Shown here piece after piece: positions 35,167 through 43,701 of a stretch of 64,000 bases of DNA. The notes beneath the pieces were generated by a model. It was not told the origin of the DNA and ran no database searches. It saw only the letters and a program-made list of their open reading frames with translations. Position 1 is the stretch's first letter. Each line of letters opens with the position of its first letter. The position numbers and the translations under genes are program-made. The stretch is from assembly GCF_001881565.1 (NCBI RefSeq), contig NZ_MPDJ01000013.1, positions 72,084 through 136,083 on the forward strand, in the 5' to 3' direction. This DNA comes from Eisenbergiella tayi. GTDB lineage: Bacteria > Bacillota > Clostridia > Lachnospirales > Lachnospiraceae.

Positions 35167-35703
35167 TTACACTCTCCATTCCATCAGCACACAATCTTCC
35201 TTTTTCCCCTCGTGTAGCTCATGTTCGGGAAGTTCCTTAATTATTTTAAATCCTGCCTTCTGATATGCTCGTACTGCTCGTAGATTATTTTTTCGTGGGT
35301 CAAGAATCACCGCATCGGCATCCATTTCCGTTCGTAGATATTGGCATACTACTCTGCAATATTCTGCACCGATTCCCATATTCCAATATTCCGGCTCACC
35401 GATAAATTGGTCCATCGCATAAATCTTTTCTTCCGTCTCATGGTAATTATATTCGTCGAAAAGTTCCCCCTGAATTCTATATATTTGTGCGTAACCGATA
35501 GGAATTGTATCATATTCAATGATGACTCGATAAATCTCATCCGCCCATTGCTCTGTATAATGCTCACGAATCGTTTTCTGTGTATGTTTTTTATCTCTAC
35601 CGTCGTAGAATTCAAGAACACGGTCATCTGTCAGCCATTTTAACATTAGAACTAAATCATCCTCATTCATCGGGCGAAAGGAAACTCGCTTTTTTTCCAA
35701 CAT
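35167..35703 (-). CDS. aac(6')-Im: aminoglycoside 6'-N-acetyltransferase, AAC(6')-Im type
   Basis: 178-aa GNAT acetyltransferase that inactivates kanamycin, tobramycin and amikacin-type drugs in the cytoplasm using acetyl-CoA. Family blocks visible: FRPMNEDDLVLMLKWLTDDRVLEFYDGRD, the acetyl-CoA loop GIGAEYCRVV, and VRAYQKAGFKIIKELPEHE. Length and its place 43 bp downstream of an APH(2'') gene match the known enterococcal aph(2'')-Ib/aac(6')-Im pair. Low GC, unlike the ICE genes. Confidence 0.9.
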   Translation of the reverse strand: MLEKKRVSFRPMNEDDLVLMLKWLTDDRVLEFYDGRDKKHTQKTIREHYTEQWADEIYRVIIEYDTIPIGYAQIYRIQGELFDEYNYHETEEKIYAMDQFIGEPEYWNMGIGAEYCRVVCQYLRTEMDADAVILDPRKNNLRAVRAYQKAGFKIIKELPEHELHEGKKEDCVLMEWRV

Positions 35704-35746
35704 AATTCACCTCTTCCATAATATAATTTCACATCATCTTTTCCTG

Positions 35747-36646
35747 CTAAAATATAAACATCTCTGCTTGTGTTTGTAGCAATTCAGAAACACCCTTAAT
35801 CAACATTTCCCTATCTTTTCTTTCATAACCATAAATGATTTGGTCTATCGACCAATATACATCATTAAGCTCTGCTTTTCTTTCTGCTACTTCCGGCGCC
35901 TTATGCTGATAGTATTTTAATACCTTCCTGCCAAATTCTTTCCCGAAATCATCTGTACTACAATCCAGCAAGCACAAAAAATCATTATCCGGGTCACCTA
36001 CATTAAAATCGCCAAAATCAATAACTCCAAACAGTCTATTATTTCTAAAAATCATGTTATTTGCACTGAAATCATTATGTACCAAACAAGGGGTATATTT
36101 AAATAAAACAGCATTGCTTAATATGTTTTCATATATTGTTTCGATATGTTCCAACATCTCATCAGTTAACAGCTGCTCCTTTTCCAGAATACTTATAAGT
36201 AATTTTTTATCTTGCAAAAACTTATCTTTCTTATTCACCAGAGCATCTGAAAACAAACTGACAGAACAATCAATCTCTATGGAATGTAACTCTTTCAAAA
36301 ACGTCGCTTCATCATATGCAAGGGCATCCTTTTCCTTTTCACTCAACTTATGATACTGCTCATAAGTAATACGTTCCCCTTTAATATATTTCATAATATT
36401 AAATCGGTCACTTTGATACACTACCGCAGGGATTTGATAAGATAGCTTACAGTTTTCTAAAAAACGATACAATTCAAGCTCTCGTTTCTGAGAAATTCTA
36501 ACAGAATCTCGTTTAGGAACTTTCACAACATATTGTTCATTACACAAAAAAGTATCACTATCATCGCCGGACGATAAATAACGGAGTTCATTTATTTTTA
36601 TCTGTTTATTTAAGTGCTCATATATCTCAGCGTCCAAGTTAACCAT
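35747..36646 (-). CDS. aph(2'')-IIa: aminoglycoside 2''-phosphotransferase, APH(2'')-IIa (Ib) type
   Basis: 299-aa kinase-fold enzyme that phosphorylates gentamicin, tobramycin and kanamycin at the 2'' position. Brenner motif LVHNDFSANNMIF near residue 190 and the metal motif VIDFGDF near 212; N-terminal MVNLDAEIYEHLNK. As I recall it, the sequence is nearly identical to APH(2'')-IIa (also called Ib). It has its own sigma-A promoter and an AAAGGAG site. Confidence 0.93.
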   Translation of the reverse strand: MVNLDAEIYEHLNKQIKINELRYLSSGDDSDTFLCNEQYVVKVPKRDSVRISQKRELELYRFLENCKLSYQIPAVVYQSDRFNIMKYIKGERITYEQYHKLSEKEKDALAYDEATFLKELHSIEIDCSVSLFSDALVNKKDKFLQDKKLLISILEKEQLLTDEMLEHIETIYENILSNAVLFKYTPCLVHNDFSANNMIFRNNRLFGVIDFGDFNVGDPDNDFLCLLDCSTDDFGKEFGRKVLKYYQHKAPEVAERKAELNDVYWSIDQIIYGYERKDREMLIKGVSELLQTQAEMFIF

Positions 36647-36681
36647 TTTAGTCTCCTTTACACATACCTTCAGTAGAGAGA

Positions 36682-36710
36682 ATTATATCATTGAACATAC
36701 ATTTTTTCAA
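36682..36710 (-). promoter_or_regulatory. promoter of the aminoglycoside resistance pair
   Basis: Minus strand TTGAAA (36705-36710), 17 bases, TATAAT (36682-36687), about 36 bases before the aph start. It lies in the spacer after the upstream small gene. Confidence 0.75.
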
Positions 36711-36714
36711 CGAT

Positions 36715-36993
36715 TTACCTTTGCATATTATACTGTGCCATTTGCCTTCTTTTTTGTTCTCTGTATTTATCATCCAGTTTTCTCGGCTTACGATAACTAA
36801 CGCATGATTTAGGCATGGAATAGGTCTTATCAATATCTGTTTCGCCTACCAGCTTATAAACCTCTGGGAATGCGATAACTAATGCGTCAAGTTTTCTCAT
36901 AACTGCCTTATCTCGGGTATAAACAACTGCTGTCTGCTCCCCTGCATTAAAATTGATGACCGTTTCCTGCTCATACTTGGATAAACTGCCCAT
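36715..36993 (-). CDS. hypothetical IME protein
   Basis: 92 aa from the ATG at 36993, preceded by AAAGGAGTGG; an earlier start at 37035 lacks a site. Central motif NFNAGEQTAVVYTRDKAVMRKLDALVIAFPE and a basic tail SYRKPRKLDDKYREQKRRQ. Commonly found beside serine recombinases of mobilizable elements; function unknown. The resistance genes follow it. Confidence 0.65.
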   Translation of the reverse strand: MGSLSKYEQETVINFNAGEQTAVVYTRDKAVMRKLDALVIAFPEVYKLVGETDIDKTYSMPKSCVSYRKPRKLDDKYREQKRRQMAQYNMQR

Positions 36994-37043
36994 TAAACCA
37001 CTCCTTTCTCTCTGACTCGTACTTTTGGCGGGCAAATAATAAA

Positions 37044-37204
37044 GCCTGCCGTAGGCAGGCGGATAGGATGGGATAGGATAAGATAGAGATGGTATATCTC
37101 TTTTTTATCTTTTTATTTTATTCTTTTCTTTGGTTCTTTCTTTTCTGCTTTTCTTTTTCTCTTTTTTCTCTAGGAAGAGGAAGAGAAGGAAGGGGAAGGG
37201 AAGG
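37044..37204. repeat. hairpin, GGATAG repeats and pyrimidine/purine mirror tract
   Basis: GCCTGCC-GTA-GGCAGGC (37044-37060), then GGATAGG repeated three times, then AGAGAT/ATCTCT with six T's, then about 74 bases of almost pure pyrimidine (37099-37172) followed by about 30 bases of pure purine (37173-37204). The two tracts can fold on each other or form triplex DNA. No gene is credible in 36994-37376. Confidence 0.6.
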
Positions 37205-37376
37205 TTGCACTGACAAGACCATCAAAAAAGACATCCACTACAAACATGTTCCACTGTTCGTTTTGAATGCCTTTTTATTCTGATTTTGCTCGTTAAATAT
37301 CGTAGCAAAACCATTCCTTATTATTCACTTGATAATTTCCTAGTCTGCCATTTTCACAATCGCAAATTCACGATAA

Positions 37377-39104
37377 TTATTGCCCTACTGCCTTTGCTTT
37401 CTCCGCTTCTATTTCTGCCCACGCTTTCCTCGCTTCTTCTCTTTTTCGTGCCATATATTTGCGGTTACTTGCTCGCTTTTTCTCCAGTTTTTCCTGCCTT
37501 TTGGCTTCTGCCAGCTTCTCTTCTTCCGTCAGCTCCACAACCACTTCAGGAACTACAAATCTACCGATATAATTCAAATAAATATCTACATCCTGCGTTC
37601 TGTTTGCACCACTTCCGACCGCCTTATATACCATGATTTTATCAACAAATTCATTCAGCATGGCTGGTGTCAGTTCCTCGAATGTCGTATGCTTTTTTAC
37701 AAGCTCCATGAACACATCCACATCCGTTTTCTTTGCACTCATACCCTCTAATTCAGCATTATCTCTGTCAATATCCGCTTCTAATGTTTCAAGCTCCGAT
37801 TCATAATCACTAAGCATGGCATTGAAGCGTTTATCATTCAATTTACCGCTGATATTGTCCTCATACAACTTCTTAATCAGACGATTGACTTCACTCACTC
37901 GTTTCTGCTTTTTAGCAAGCCTTTTCTCCAGTCTGACTGATAACTCTCCCTGCTGTTCTTCGGAAATACTACATACCTTTTCCCTAAACTCTGCTTCATT
38001 CTCCACTGCATAATCACAAGTTCTTTTTATGGTTTCCAACACAAGCGTTTCCAGCGCCTTTGTAGTAACGGAATGACTGCAACACAATTTTTCATAACGC
38101 TGTCTGCCTCTTATATTGTTGGAGCAATCGTACCTATCTTCGGGTGCATGATATATCATCTCCCCTGCCTTAAAATAATTCTTTTTCCATATTCCCTGCG
38201 CATTTCTGTGATGATACATTTTTGCTCCACAATCTGCACAAAACACTTTACCGGTAAGAGGATTATTCTCATCAAATACACCTTTTCTTCTTGGAGTATC
38301 TACCAGCTTCTGCACTGTTTCCCATGTATGCTTGTCGATAATCGGTTCTTGGGTATCTTCAAAGATAATCCATTCGGATGAGTCTACTTTAGTAGGTCGC
38401 TTATCCTTGTACGACTCCTTTTTTGTTCTAAAATTAACAGTACATCCAGTGTATTCCATTCTTGTTAATATGGTCTTAACAGTGCCACCTCTCCACATAT
38501 ACGGATGTTCCATATCAAATGACTTTATATTAACTCCCCTGCCACGAATACCCAAATAATATTCGGGTCTTTCCACCTTATCCTCTGCCAGTTCCCTTGC
38601 AATCTGATAGGGTCCTTTCCCATTCAGACACATATTAAATATCCTACGAACAACCTCGGCAGCTTCTTCATCAATTACCCATTTATCGGGGTTATCTGCA
38701 CTCTTTTTATATCCATAGCAACAGCGGTTGGTTGTATGTGCTTTCCCACTCATACCTCTTGCTTTTAACACCGTTGTTATCTTCCGACTGGTATCACGCA
38801 CATACCACTCGTTCATAATGTTCAAGAATGGGGCAAATTCTGCACTCTCCCTGCGCTCGCTGTCAACACCATTGGAAATCGCTATAAAATGCACTCCCTT
38901 TTCCCGAAACATGACTTCTGTGTAAAATCCTACTTGCAAATAATCTCTACCGATACGGCTCATGTCCTTTACAATGACTGTTCCCACCTTTCCAGCTTCA
39001 ATATCTGCAAGCATTCTCTTCCAGTCGGGTCTGTCAAAAGCTGACGTTAGATAACGATACTTTTGAAAACACTGGAAAATCAAGGTTTTTCGAGCGACGG
39101 ACAA
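37377..39104 (-). pseudogene. large serine recombinase, N-terminus missing
   Basis: 575-codon frame of a Tn4451/TndX-like recombinase. The normal family starts with about 65 residues containing the catalytic Ser; here the recognisable sequence begins only at FDRPDWKRMLADIEAGKVGTVIVKDMSRIGRDYLQVG (residue 23 on), after about 21 unrelated residues. The rest is complete: recombinase domain, zinc ribbon FCADCGAKMYHH, coiled coil, DUF4368-like C-terminus. The break near 39041 is where ICE-2 sequence begins. Without the nucleophile it cannot recombine DNA, so the IME cannot excise with this copy. Confidence 0.85.
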
Positions 39105-39141
39105 GCAGGGTATTGTACTAAAAACTGAATACGACGCAGAA

Positions 39142-39189
39142 GCGGCGTTTCTTACTCTCTACATGGGAGAACAGGAACGCCGCTTTTTT
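39142..39189 (+). terminator. terminator at the left edge of ICE-2
   Basis: GCGGCGTT pairs with AACGCCGC around a 26-base loop, followed by TTTTTT. It protects the ICE-2 operon from outside transcription. Confidence 0.75.
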
Positions 39190-39199
39190 CATGCCCTTT

Positions 39200-39311
39200 G
39201 TTACGCAGTAGGGGCAGAAAAAGCCTTGCTACAAGCGGTTTTGCGGGTGTGTATCTGGCGCGGCAAGGGATTTATACCTTATTCCCCGAAACCGCGCTTC
39301 TACTGCGTAAC
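39200..39311. repeat. 112-nt covarying element, ICE-2 copy A
   Basis: Ends GTTACGCAGTAG and CTACTGCGTAAC are perfect complements; internal words GCAGAAAAAGCC, GGGTGTGTATCTG and TTATACCTTATTCCCCG. Same orientation and same length as copy B at 59028, so the two bracket the conjugation operon as direct repeats. Confidence 0.8.
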
Positions 39312-39338
39312 AAATCCAAAGCAAAGGAGCTATGAACT

Positions 39339-40322
39339 ATGGCAGTTTTCAGAGTGGAACGGAACAAGGGCTACACCGTAATGAGCAACCACCACCTACG
39401 CAACAAGGAGCTTTCCCTAAAGGCAAAGGGGCTGTTGTCGCAAATGCTGTCACTCCCCGAAGATTGGGACTACACCTTGAAAGGCTTATCCCTTATCAAC
39501 CGGGAGAAGATAGACGCTATCCGCGAAGCCATTAAGGAGCTTGAACGCGCCGGGTATATCGTCCGTTCAAGGGAGCGCGACGAGAAAGGACGCTTGCGGG
39601 GCGCGGACTATGTGATATTCGAGCAGCCGCAGCCGCCTACGCCGGATTTACCAACATTGGAAAATCCAACATTGGATAATCCAACACAGGAAAAACCAAC
39701 ATTGGAAAAACCTACGTTGGAAAATCCAACGCAATTAAATAAAGATATACAAAGAACTGACTTACCAAAAAAAGAAAAAATAATTACTGATGAACAAAGT
39801 ACCCATTCCATTCCTATCCTTTCCCCTAACCCCTCTCCTTGCAGAGAAGCGGCTACGCCGCCGGAACGGAAAGGAACGGAAGCGACAGCACAGAGCGCAG
39901 TTGATATATACCGGGAAATCATCAAGGACAATATCGACTACGACATTCTCAAACAGGACATGAAGTTTGACAGTGACAGGCTTGACGAGATTGTAGACCT
40001 CATGCTTGAAACCGTATGCACCGCCAGAAAGCGGGTACGGATTGCGGGGGACGACTACCCGGCAGAGCTTGTGAAATCTAAGTTTATGAAACTGGACGGC
40101 GAGCATATCCGCTTTGTGCTTGACTGTATGCGGGAGAACACAACGAAAATCCGCAACATCAAGCAATATCTGAAAGCAGCCCTTTTCAACGCCCCGTCCA
40201 CTATCGGCAATTATTACACTTCCCTTGTCGCCCATGACATGGCAAGCGGCGCACTGTCACCGAAAAAGCCGCAGTACGGCGACCCGGACTATTATTCATG
40301 CAACGAGGGCGAAAGCCTGTAA
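39339..40322 (+). CDS. replication-initiator-like HTH protein (DUF6017)
   Basis: 327 aa, first gene of the ICE-2 operon, with AAAGGAGC upstream. N-terminal winged helix similar to RepA_N/DnaD-type initiators (NKELSLKAKGLLSQMLSLPEDWDYTLKGLS), a low-complexity linker with repeats of TLENP/TQEKP, and a C-terminal DUF6017-type domain (IYREIIKDNIDYDIL, about 195-300). Likely role: replication of the circular intermediate, or transcription of the operon. Confidence 0.78.
   Translation: MAVFRVERNKGYTVMSNHHLRNKELSLKAKGLLSQMLSLPEDWDYTLKGLSLINREKIDAIREAIKELERAGYIVRSRERDEKGRLRGADYVIFEQPQPPTPDLPTLENPTLDNPTQEKPTLEKPTLENPTQLNKDIQRTDLPKKEKIITDEQSTHSIPILSPNPSPCREAATPPERKGTEATAQSAVDIYREIIKDNIDYDILKQDMKFDSDRLDEIVDLMLETVCTARKRVRIAGDDYPAELVKSKFMKLDGEHIRFVLDCMRENTTKIRNIKQYLKAALFNAPSTIGNYYTSLVAHDMASGALSPKKPQYGDPDYYSCNEGESL
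39648..39735 (+). repeat. 15-bp tandem repeats in the linker of the initiator gene
   Basis: Six imperfect copies of a CCAACATTGGAAAAT-like unit encode T-L/Q-E/D-K/N-P. Too short and too variable for CRISPR; copy number is likely to differ among strains. Confidence 0.8.
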
Positions 40323-40353
40323 CCACCCACAACCACAAAAGGAGGATTTTATT

Positions 40354-40575
40354 ATGGCACAGAAAATGACAGGAGCATTGGTATTTGACGAGCGCACCGA
40401 CCGTTACGACATCCGCTTTGACTTAAACAGCTACTACGGGGGCTTGCATTGCGGCGAGTGCTTTGACGTATTCGTGCGGGGCAAGTGGAAGCCGACCCGG
40501 ATTGAGTACGGCGACAACTGGTATCTTGTGGGTATCAGAGCCGAGGACTTGAACGGGCTGCGGGTGCGTATCTGA
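40354..40575 (+). CDS. small ICE protein (DUF5348-like)
   Basis: 73 aa from ATG 40354 (AAAGGAGGA upstream). Motif YYGGLHCGECFDVFVRGKW and NWYLVGI; fits a small beta-rich DUF5348-type protein regularly present at the start of these operons. Function unknown. Confidence 0.72.
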   Translation: MAQKMTGALVFDERTDRYDIRFDLNSYYGGLHCGECFDVFVRGKWKPTRIEYGDNWYLVGIRAEDLNGLRVRI

Positions 40576-40616
40576 CCGCCGCCCCATAAAGAAACGCGAA
40601 AGGAGGACGCGACAAA

Positions 40617-41093
40617 TTGCAGGACGAAGTAAACGAAAAGACCATAGCCCTTTACATCAAGACCGGGAAGCTGACCGCGCAGACGCTCCAAAAGGCAATG
40701 AAAGCCATACTGTCAAAGGGCAAAAAGCAGCTTGCAAAACCGCCACAGGGCAAGCAGAGCTTAAAGCAGCTTATGAAGCAGAACGCGGGCGTTTCCAACA
40801 TTGAGATTACCGAGGGCAATATCAAAGCCTTTGAGAGTACGGCGAAAAAGTACGGTATCGACTTTGCGCTGAAAAAGGACGCGACGGAAAGCCCGCCCCG
40901 CTATCTGGTTTTCTTCAAGGGGCGGGACGCGGACGTGCTGACCGCCGCCTTTAAGGAATTTTCCGCAAAAAAGCTGACACAGGAGAAAAAGCCCTCAATC
41001 CGAAAGCTGCTCTCTACCCTCAAAGAAGCTGCACAGGGCAAGAACGCGGAACGGGCAAAGGTCAAGAACAAAGACAGGGAGGTATCGCTATGA
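40617..41093 (+). CDS. PcfB-family conjugation protein
   Basis: 158 aa, TTG start at 40617 with AAAGGAGG 10 bases upstream. Pattern TGKLTAQTLQKAMKAIL, a basic middle region and KKPSIRKLLSTLK near the end, as in PcfB, which partners the coupling protein PcfC in enterococcal pCF10. Stop overlaps the VirD4 start by 4 bp. Confidence 0.85.
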   Translation: MQDEVNEKTIALYIKTGKLTAQTLQKAMKAILSKGKKQLAKPPQGKQSLKQLMKQNAGVSNIEITEGNIKAFESTAKKYGIDFALKKDATESPPRYLVFFKGRDADVLTAAFKEFSAKKLTQEKKPSIRKLLSTLKEAAQGKNAERAKVKNKDREVSL

Positions 41094-42898
41094 AGCCGGA
41101 AATCAAGAAGCTGCTTATCTTAAATCTCCCGTATCTGCTCTTTGTCTGGCTCTTTGATAAAGTGGGCGCGGCTGTCCGGCTCTCCCCCGGCGCGGACGCG
41201 AGCGCAAAGCTGCTACATCTTGGGGACGGTTTTACCGCCGCCTTTTCCAGTATCGCGCCGAGCTTCCACCCGGCAGACTTAGCTTTAGGCATTGCGGGGG
41301 CGGTCATTGTCCGGCTGATTATCTACACCAAAGGCAAGAACGCGAAGAAATACCGCCGCGGGACAGAATACGGTTCGGCGCGTTGGGGCGGGGCTGACGA
41401 CATAAAGCCGTACACCGACCCGGTATTTGAGAACAATATCCCCCTAACGCAGACGGAACGGCTTACCATGAACAGCCGCCCGAAGCAGCCGAAATACGCA
41501 AGAAACAAAAATATCCTTGTAATCGGCGGTTCCGGCAGCGGCAAGACCCGGTTCTTTGTGAAACCGTCGCTCATGCAATGTACGTCAAAGGATTTTCCAA
41601 CGTCGTATATCGTCACTGACCCGAAAGGAACACTGATTTTGGAAACCGGGAAAATGTTACAGCGGTACAAATACCGTATCAAAGTGCTAAATACGATTAA
41701 CTTCAAAAAATCCATGAAATACAATCCCTTTGCCTATCTGCGGAGCGAAAAGGACATTTTGAAGTTAGTCAATACCATTATCGCCAACACCAAAGGCGAC
41801 GGGGAAAAATCCGGCGAGGATTTCTGGGTGAAAGCGGAAAAGCTCTACTACACCGCGCTAATCGGCTATATCTGGTATGAAGCCCCGGAGGACGAGAAGA
41901 ACTTCACGACGCTGCTTGAAATGATAAATGCGTCGGAAGCCCGCGAGGACGACGAGGACTTCCAGAACCCGGTTGACCTCATGTTTGAACGTCTGGAAGA
42001 AAAAGACCCGGAGCATTTTGCAGTCAAGCAGTACAAAAAATACAAACTTGCGGCGGGCAAGACCGCAAAAAGCATACTTATCTCATGCGGCGCGAGGTTA
42101 GCCCCATTCGACATTAAGGAGCTGCGGGAGCTTATGGAAACCGACGAAATGGAGCTTGACACCATAGGCGACAGAAAGACAGCCCTTTTCGTGATTATCA
42201 GCGACACCGACGACACCTTTAACTTTGTCGTGAGTATTCTCTACACACAGTTATTCAACCTTTTATGCGACAAAGCAGATGATGAATATGGCGGGCGGCT
42301 TCCCGTCCATGTTAGGTGCTTACTTGATGAATTTGCGAATATCGGGCAGATACCAAAGTTTGAAAAGCTCATTGCAACGATACGGAGCCGGGAAATCTCC
42401 GCGTCAATCATCTTGCAGAGCCAGTCACAGCTAAAGGCAATCTACAAGGACAACGCCGATACCATAGTCGGCAACTGCGACACCACGCTTTTCTTGGGCG
42501 GCAAGGAGAAAACCACCCTCAAAGAAATATCGGAGATTTTAGGCAAGGAAACGATAGACAGCTTCAACACTTCCGAAACCAGAGGGCGGGAGCTTTCGCA
42601 TGGGCTGAACTATCAGAAATTGGGAAAGCAGCTTATGACGGAAGATGAAATCGCAGTCATGGACGGAGGGAAATGTATCTTGCAGCTACGCGGGGTGCGC
42701 CCGTTCTTTTCGGACAAATTCGACATAACGAAACACCCGAAATACAAGTACCTATCCGACGCAGACCCGAAGAACGCCTTTGACATGGAAAAGCACCTTA
42801 AACGCCGCCCCGCCATTGTCAAGCCCGACGAGGTTTTTGACTATTACGAGATTGACGCAGCAGACTTACAGGAGGACGCAGACCATGAGGAAACGTAG
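41090..42898 (+). CDS. VirD4/PcfC-type coupling ATPase (CD1115 family)
   Basis: 602 aa. Two N-terminal membrane helices (about 10-30 and 60-82), Walker A VIGGSGSGKTRFFVKP near residue 150 and Walker B VRCLLDEFANIGQ near 410. It brings the relaxase-DNA complex to the secretion channel at the membrane. Intact; ICE-1 has no equivalent in the window, so this copy could also serve ICE-1 and the IME. Confidence 0.95.
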   Translation: MKPEIKKLLILNLPYLLFVWLFDKVGAAVRLSPGADASAKLLHLGDGFTAAFSSIAPSFHPADLALGIAGAVIVRLIIYTKGKNAKKYRRGTEYGSARWGGADDIKPYTDPVFENNIPLTQTERLTMNSRPKQPKYARNKNILVIGGSGSGKTRFFVKPSLMQCTSKDFPTSYIVTDPKGTLILETGKMLQRYKYRIKVLNTINFKKSMKYNPFAYLRSEKDILKLVNTIIANTKGDGEKSGEDFWVKAEKLYYTALIGYIWYEAPEDEKNFTTLLEMINASEAREDDEDFQNPVDLMFERLEEKDPEHFAVKQYKKYKLAAGKTAKSILISCGARLAPFDIKELRELMETDEMELDTIGDRKTALFVIISDTDDTFNFVVSILYTQLFNLLCDKADDEYGGRLPVHVRCLLDEFANIGQIPKFEKLIATIRSREISASIILQSQSQLKAIYKDNADTIVGNCDTTLFLGGKEKTTLKEISEILGKETIDSFNTSETRGRELSHGLNYQKLGKQLMTEDEIAVMDGGKCILQLRGVRPFFSDKFDITKHPKYKYLSDADPKNAFDMEKHLKRRPAIVKPDEVFDYYEIDAADLQEDADHEET

Positions 42899-43055
42899 CG
42901 CAGAGGAAAAACAAAAGCAGCTTGAACGGTTTTTAATGAATGTTGCGGAAGCCGCCGACGCTGCATTATGGGAGTATTGGCGGGAAAAGGAAGCGGAACA
43001 CCGCCGTTTTGCAACGGAGTATGTCACGCGCCGGGGGCTTATCCCGCAACAGTGA
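42885..43055 (+). CDS. 56-aa basic protein overlapping virD4
   Basis: ATG 42885 with GGAGG 9 bases upstream, overlapping the coupling gene by 14 bp. Helical, charged (MRKRSAEEKQKQLERFLMN..). Likely translated by coupling; no function known. Confidence 0.6.
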   Translation: MRKRSAEEKQKQLERFLMNVAEAADAALWEYWREKEAEHRRFATEYVTRRGLIPQQ

Positions 43056-43080
43056 CAGCATGGCAGACCGCCGGGGGACA

Positions 43081-43181
43081 GGGGAAGCTACACTTCCCCT
43101 ACGCTGCCTTGCGGCAGCTACCCCTTTGTGAACTTGCGGGAAGCGAACACCTTGCTACGCAAGCTATTCACTTCCCGCAAG
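43081..43181 (+). ncRNA. structured intergenic segment, candidate RNA
   Basis: Three stems in 100 bases: GGGGAAG/CTTCCCC (43081-43099), GCTGCC/GGCAGC (43103-43118) and a long stem CTTGCGGGAAG/CTTCCCGCAAG (43133-43143 with 43171-43181) enclosing CTTGC-TAC-GCAAG. It lies in a 411-base gap; a 94-codon frame at 43128-43412 crosses the stems but lacks a ribosome site. Confidence 0.45.
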
Positions 43182-43362
43182 TCTGAAAAAAACGTCCGGC
43201 AGCACAGCGGGACACAGAAAGGAGCGATTGAAGCAATCACATCTATCCATACCGGCTACATGATACGCGCCCCCACTTTCCGGCGCAGTACACAGCGGCA
43301 GGAGCCGCACCCCTTACAACTGAATACCGCCGCGCCGCAGGACTTACGCAGCGCGGGGACAG

Positions 43363-43389
43363 CCGCCTTTACCAGAGGGCGGTTTTTTT
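43363..43389 (+). terminator. terminator upstream of Maff2 gene
   Basis: CCGCC (43363-43367), GGCGG (43378-43382), then seven T's. Splits the operon or acts with the structured segment before it. Confidence 0.7.
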
Positions 43390-43466
43390 ATGCGGCGGCG
43401 ACCATACGCTGACCGCCTTTTGTCCGCTTGCCGGACAGCCGCAGACGCGGCAGAAAGGATATATTT

Positions 43467-43682
43467 ATGGCATTTTTCAATAGCGCAGTAGACGTTTTGC
43501 AGACCCTTGTTGTAGCACTTGGAGCCGGGCTTGGTATCTGGGGCGTGATTAACCTCATGGAAGGCTACGGCAACGACAATCCGGGCGCGAAAAGCCAGGG
43601 CATGAAGCAGCTTATGGCGGGCGGCGGCGTTGCCCTTATCGGCATGACCCTTGTACCGCTGCTTTCCGGCTTGTTCGGTTAA
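43467..43682 (+). CDS. Maff2-family membrane protein
   Basis: 71 aa, two hydrophobic segments (about 9-30 and 48-70) with GNDNPGAKSQGMKQLMAGGGVALIG between. This is the VirB2/pilin-like Maff2 family typical of clostridial ICEs. Start at 43467 from AAAGGATAT spacing. Followed by VirB6. Confidence 0.85.
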   Translation: MAFFNSAVDVLQTLVVALGAGLGIWGVINLMEGYGNDNPGAKSQGMKQLMAGGGVALIGMTLVPLLSGLFG

Positions 43683-43701
43683 GAAGCGCGGGTAAAGGCT
43701 T

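Noticed and set aside
39648..39735. Short tandem repeats as a CRISPR array
   Set aside because: They are contiguous, in frame and encode a Pro-rich linker; no spacers and no cas genes.
43128..43412. 94-codon frame in the gap before Maff2
   Set aside because: No ribosome site, runs across several hairpins and a terminator; more likely non-coding.
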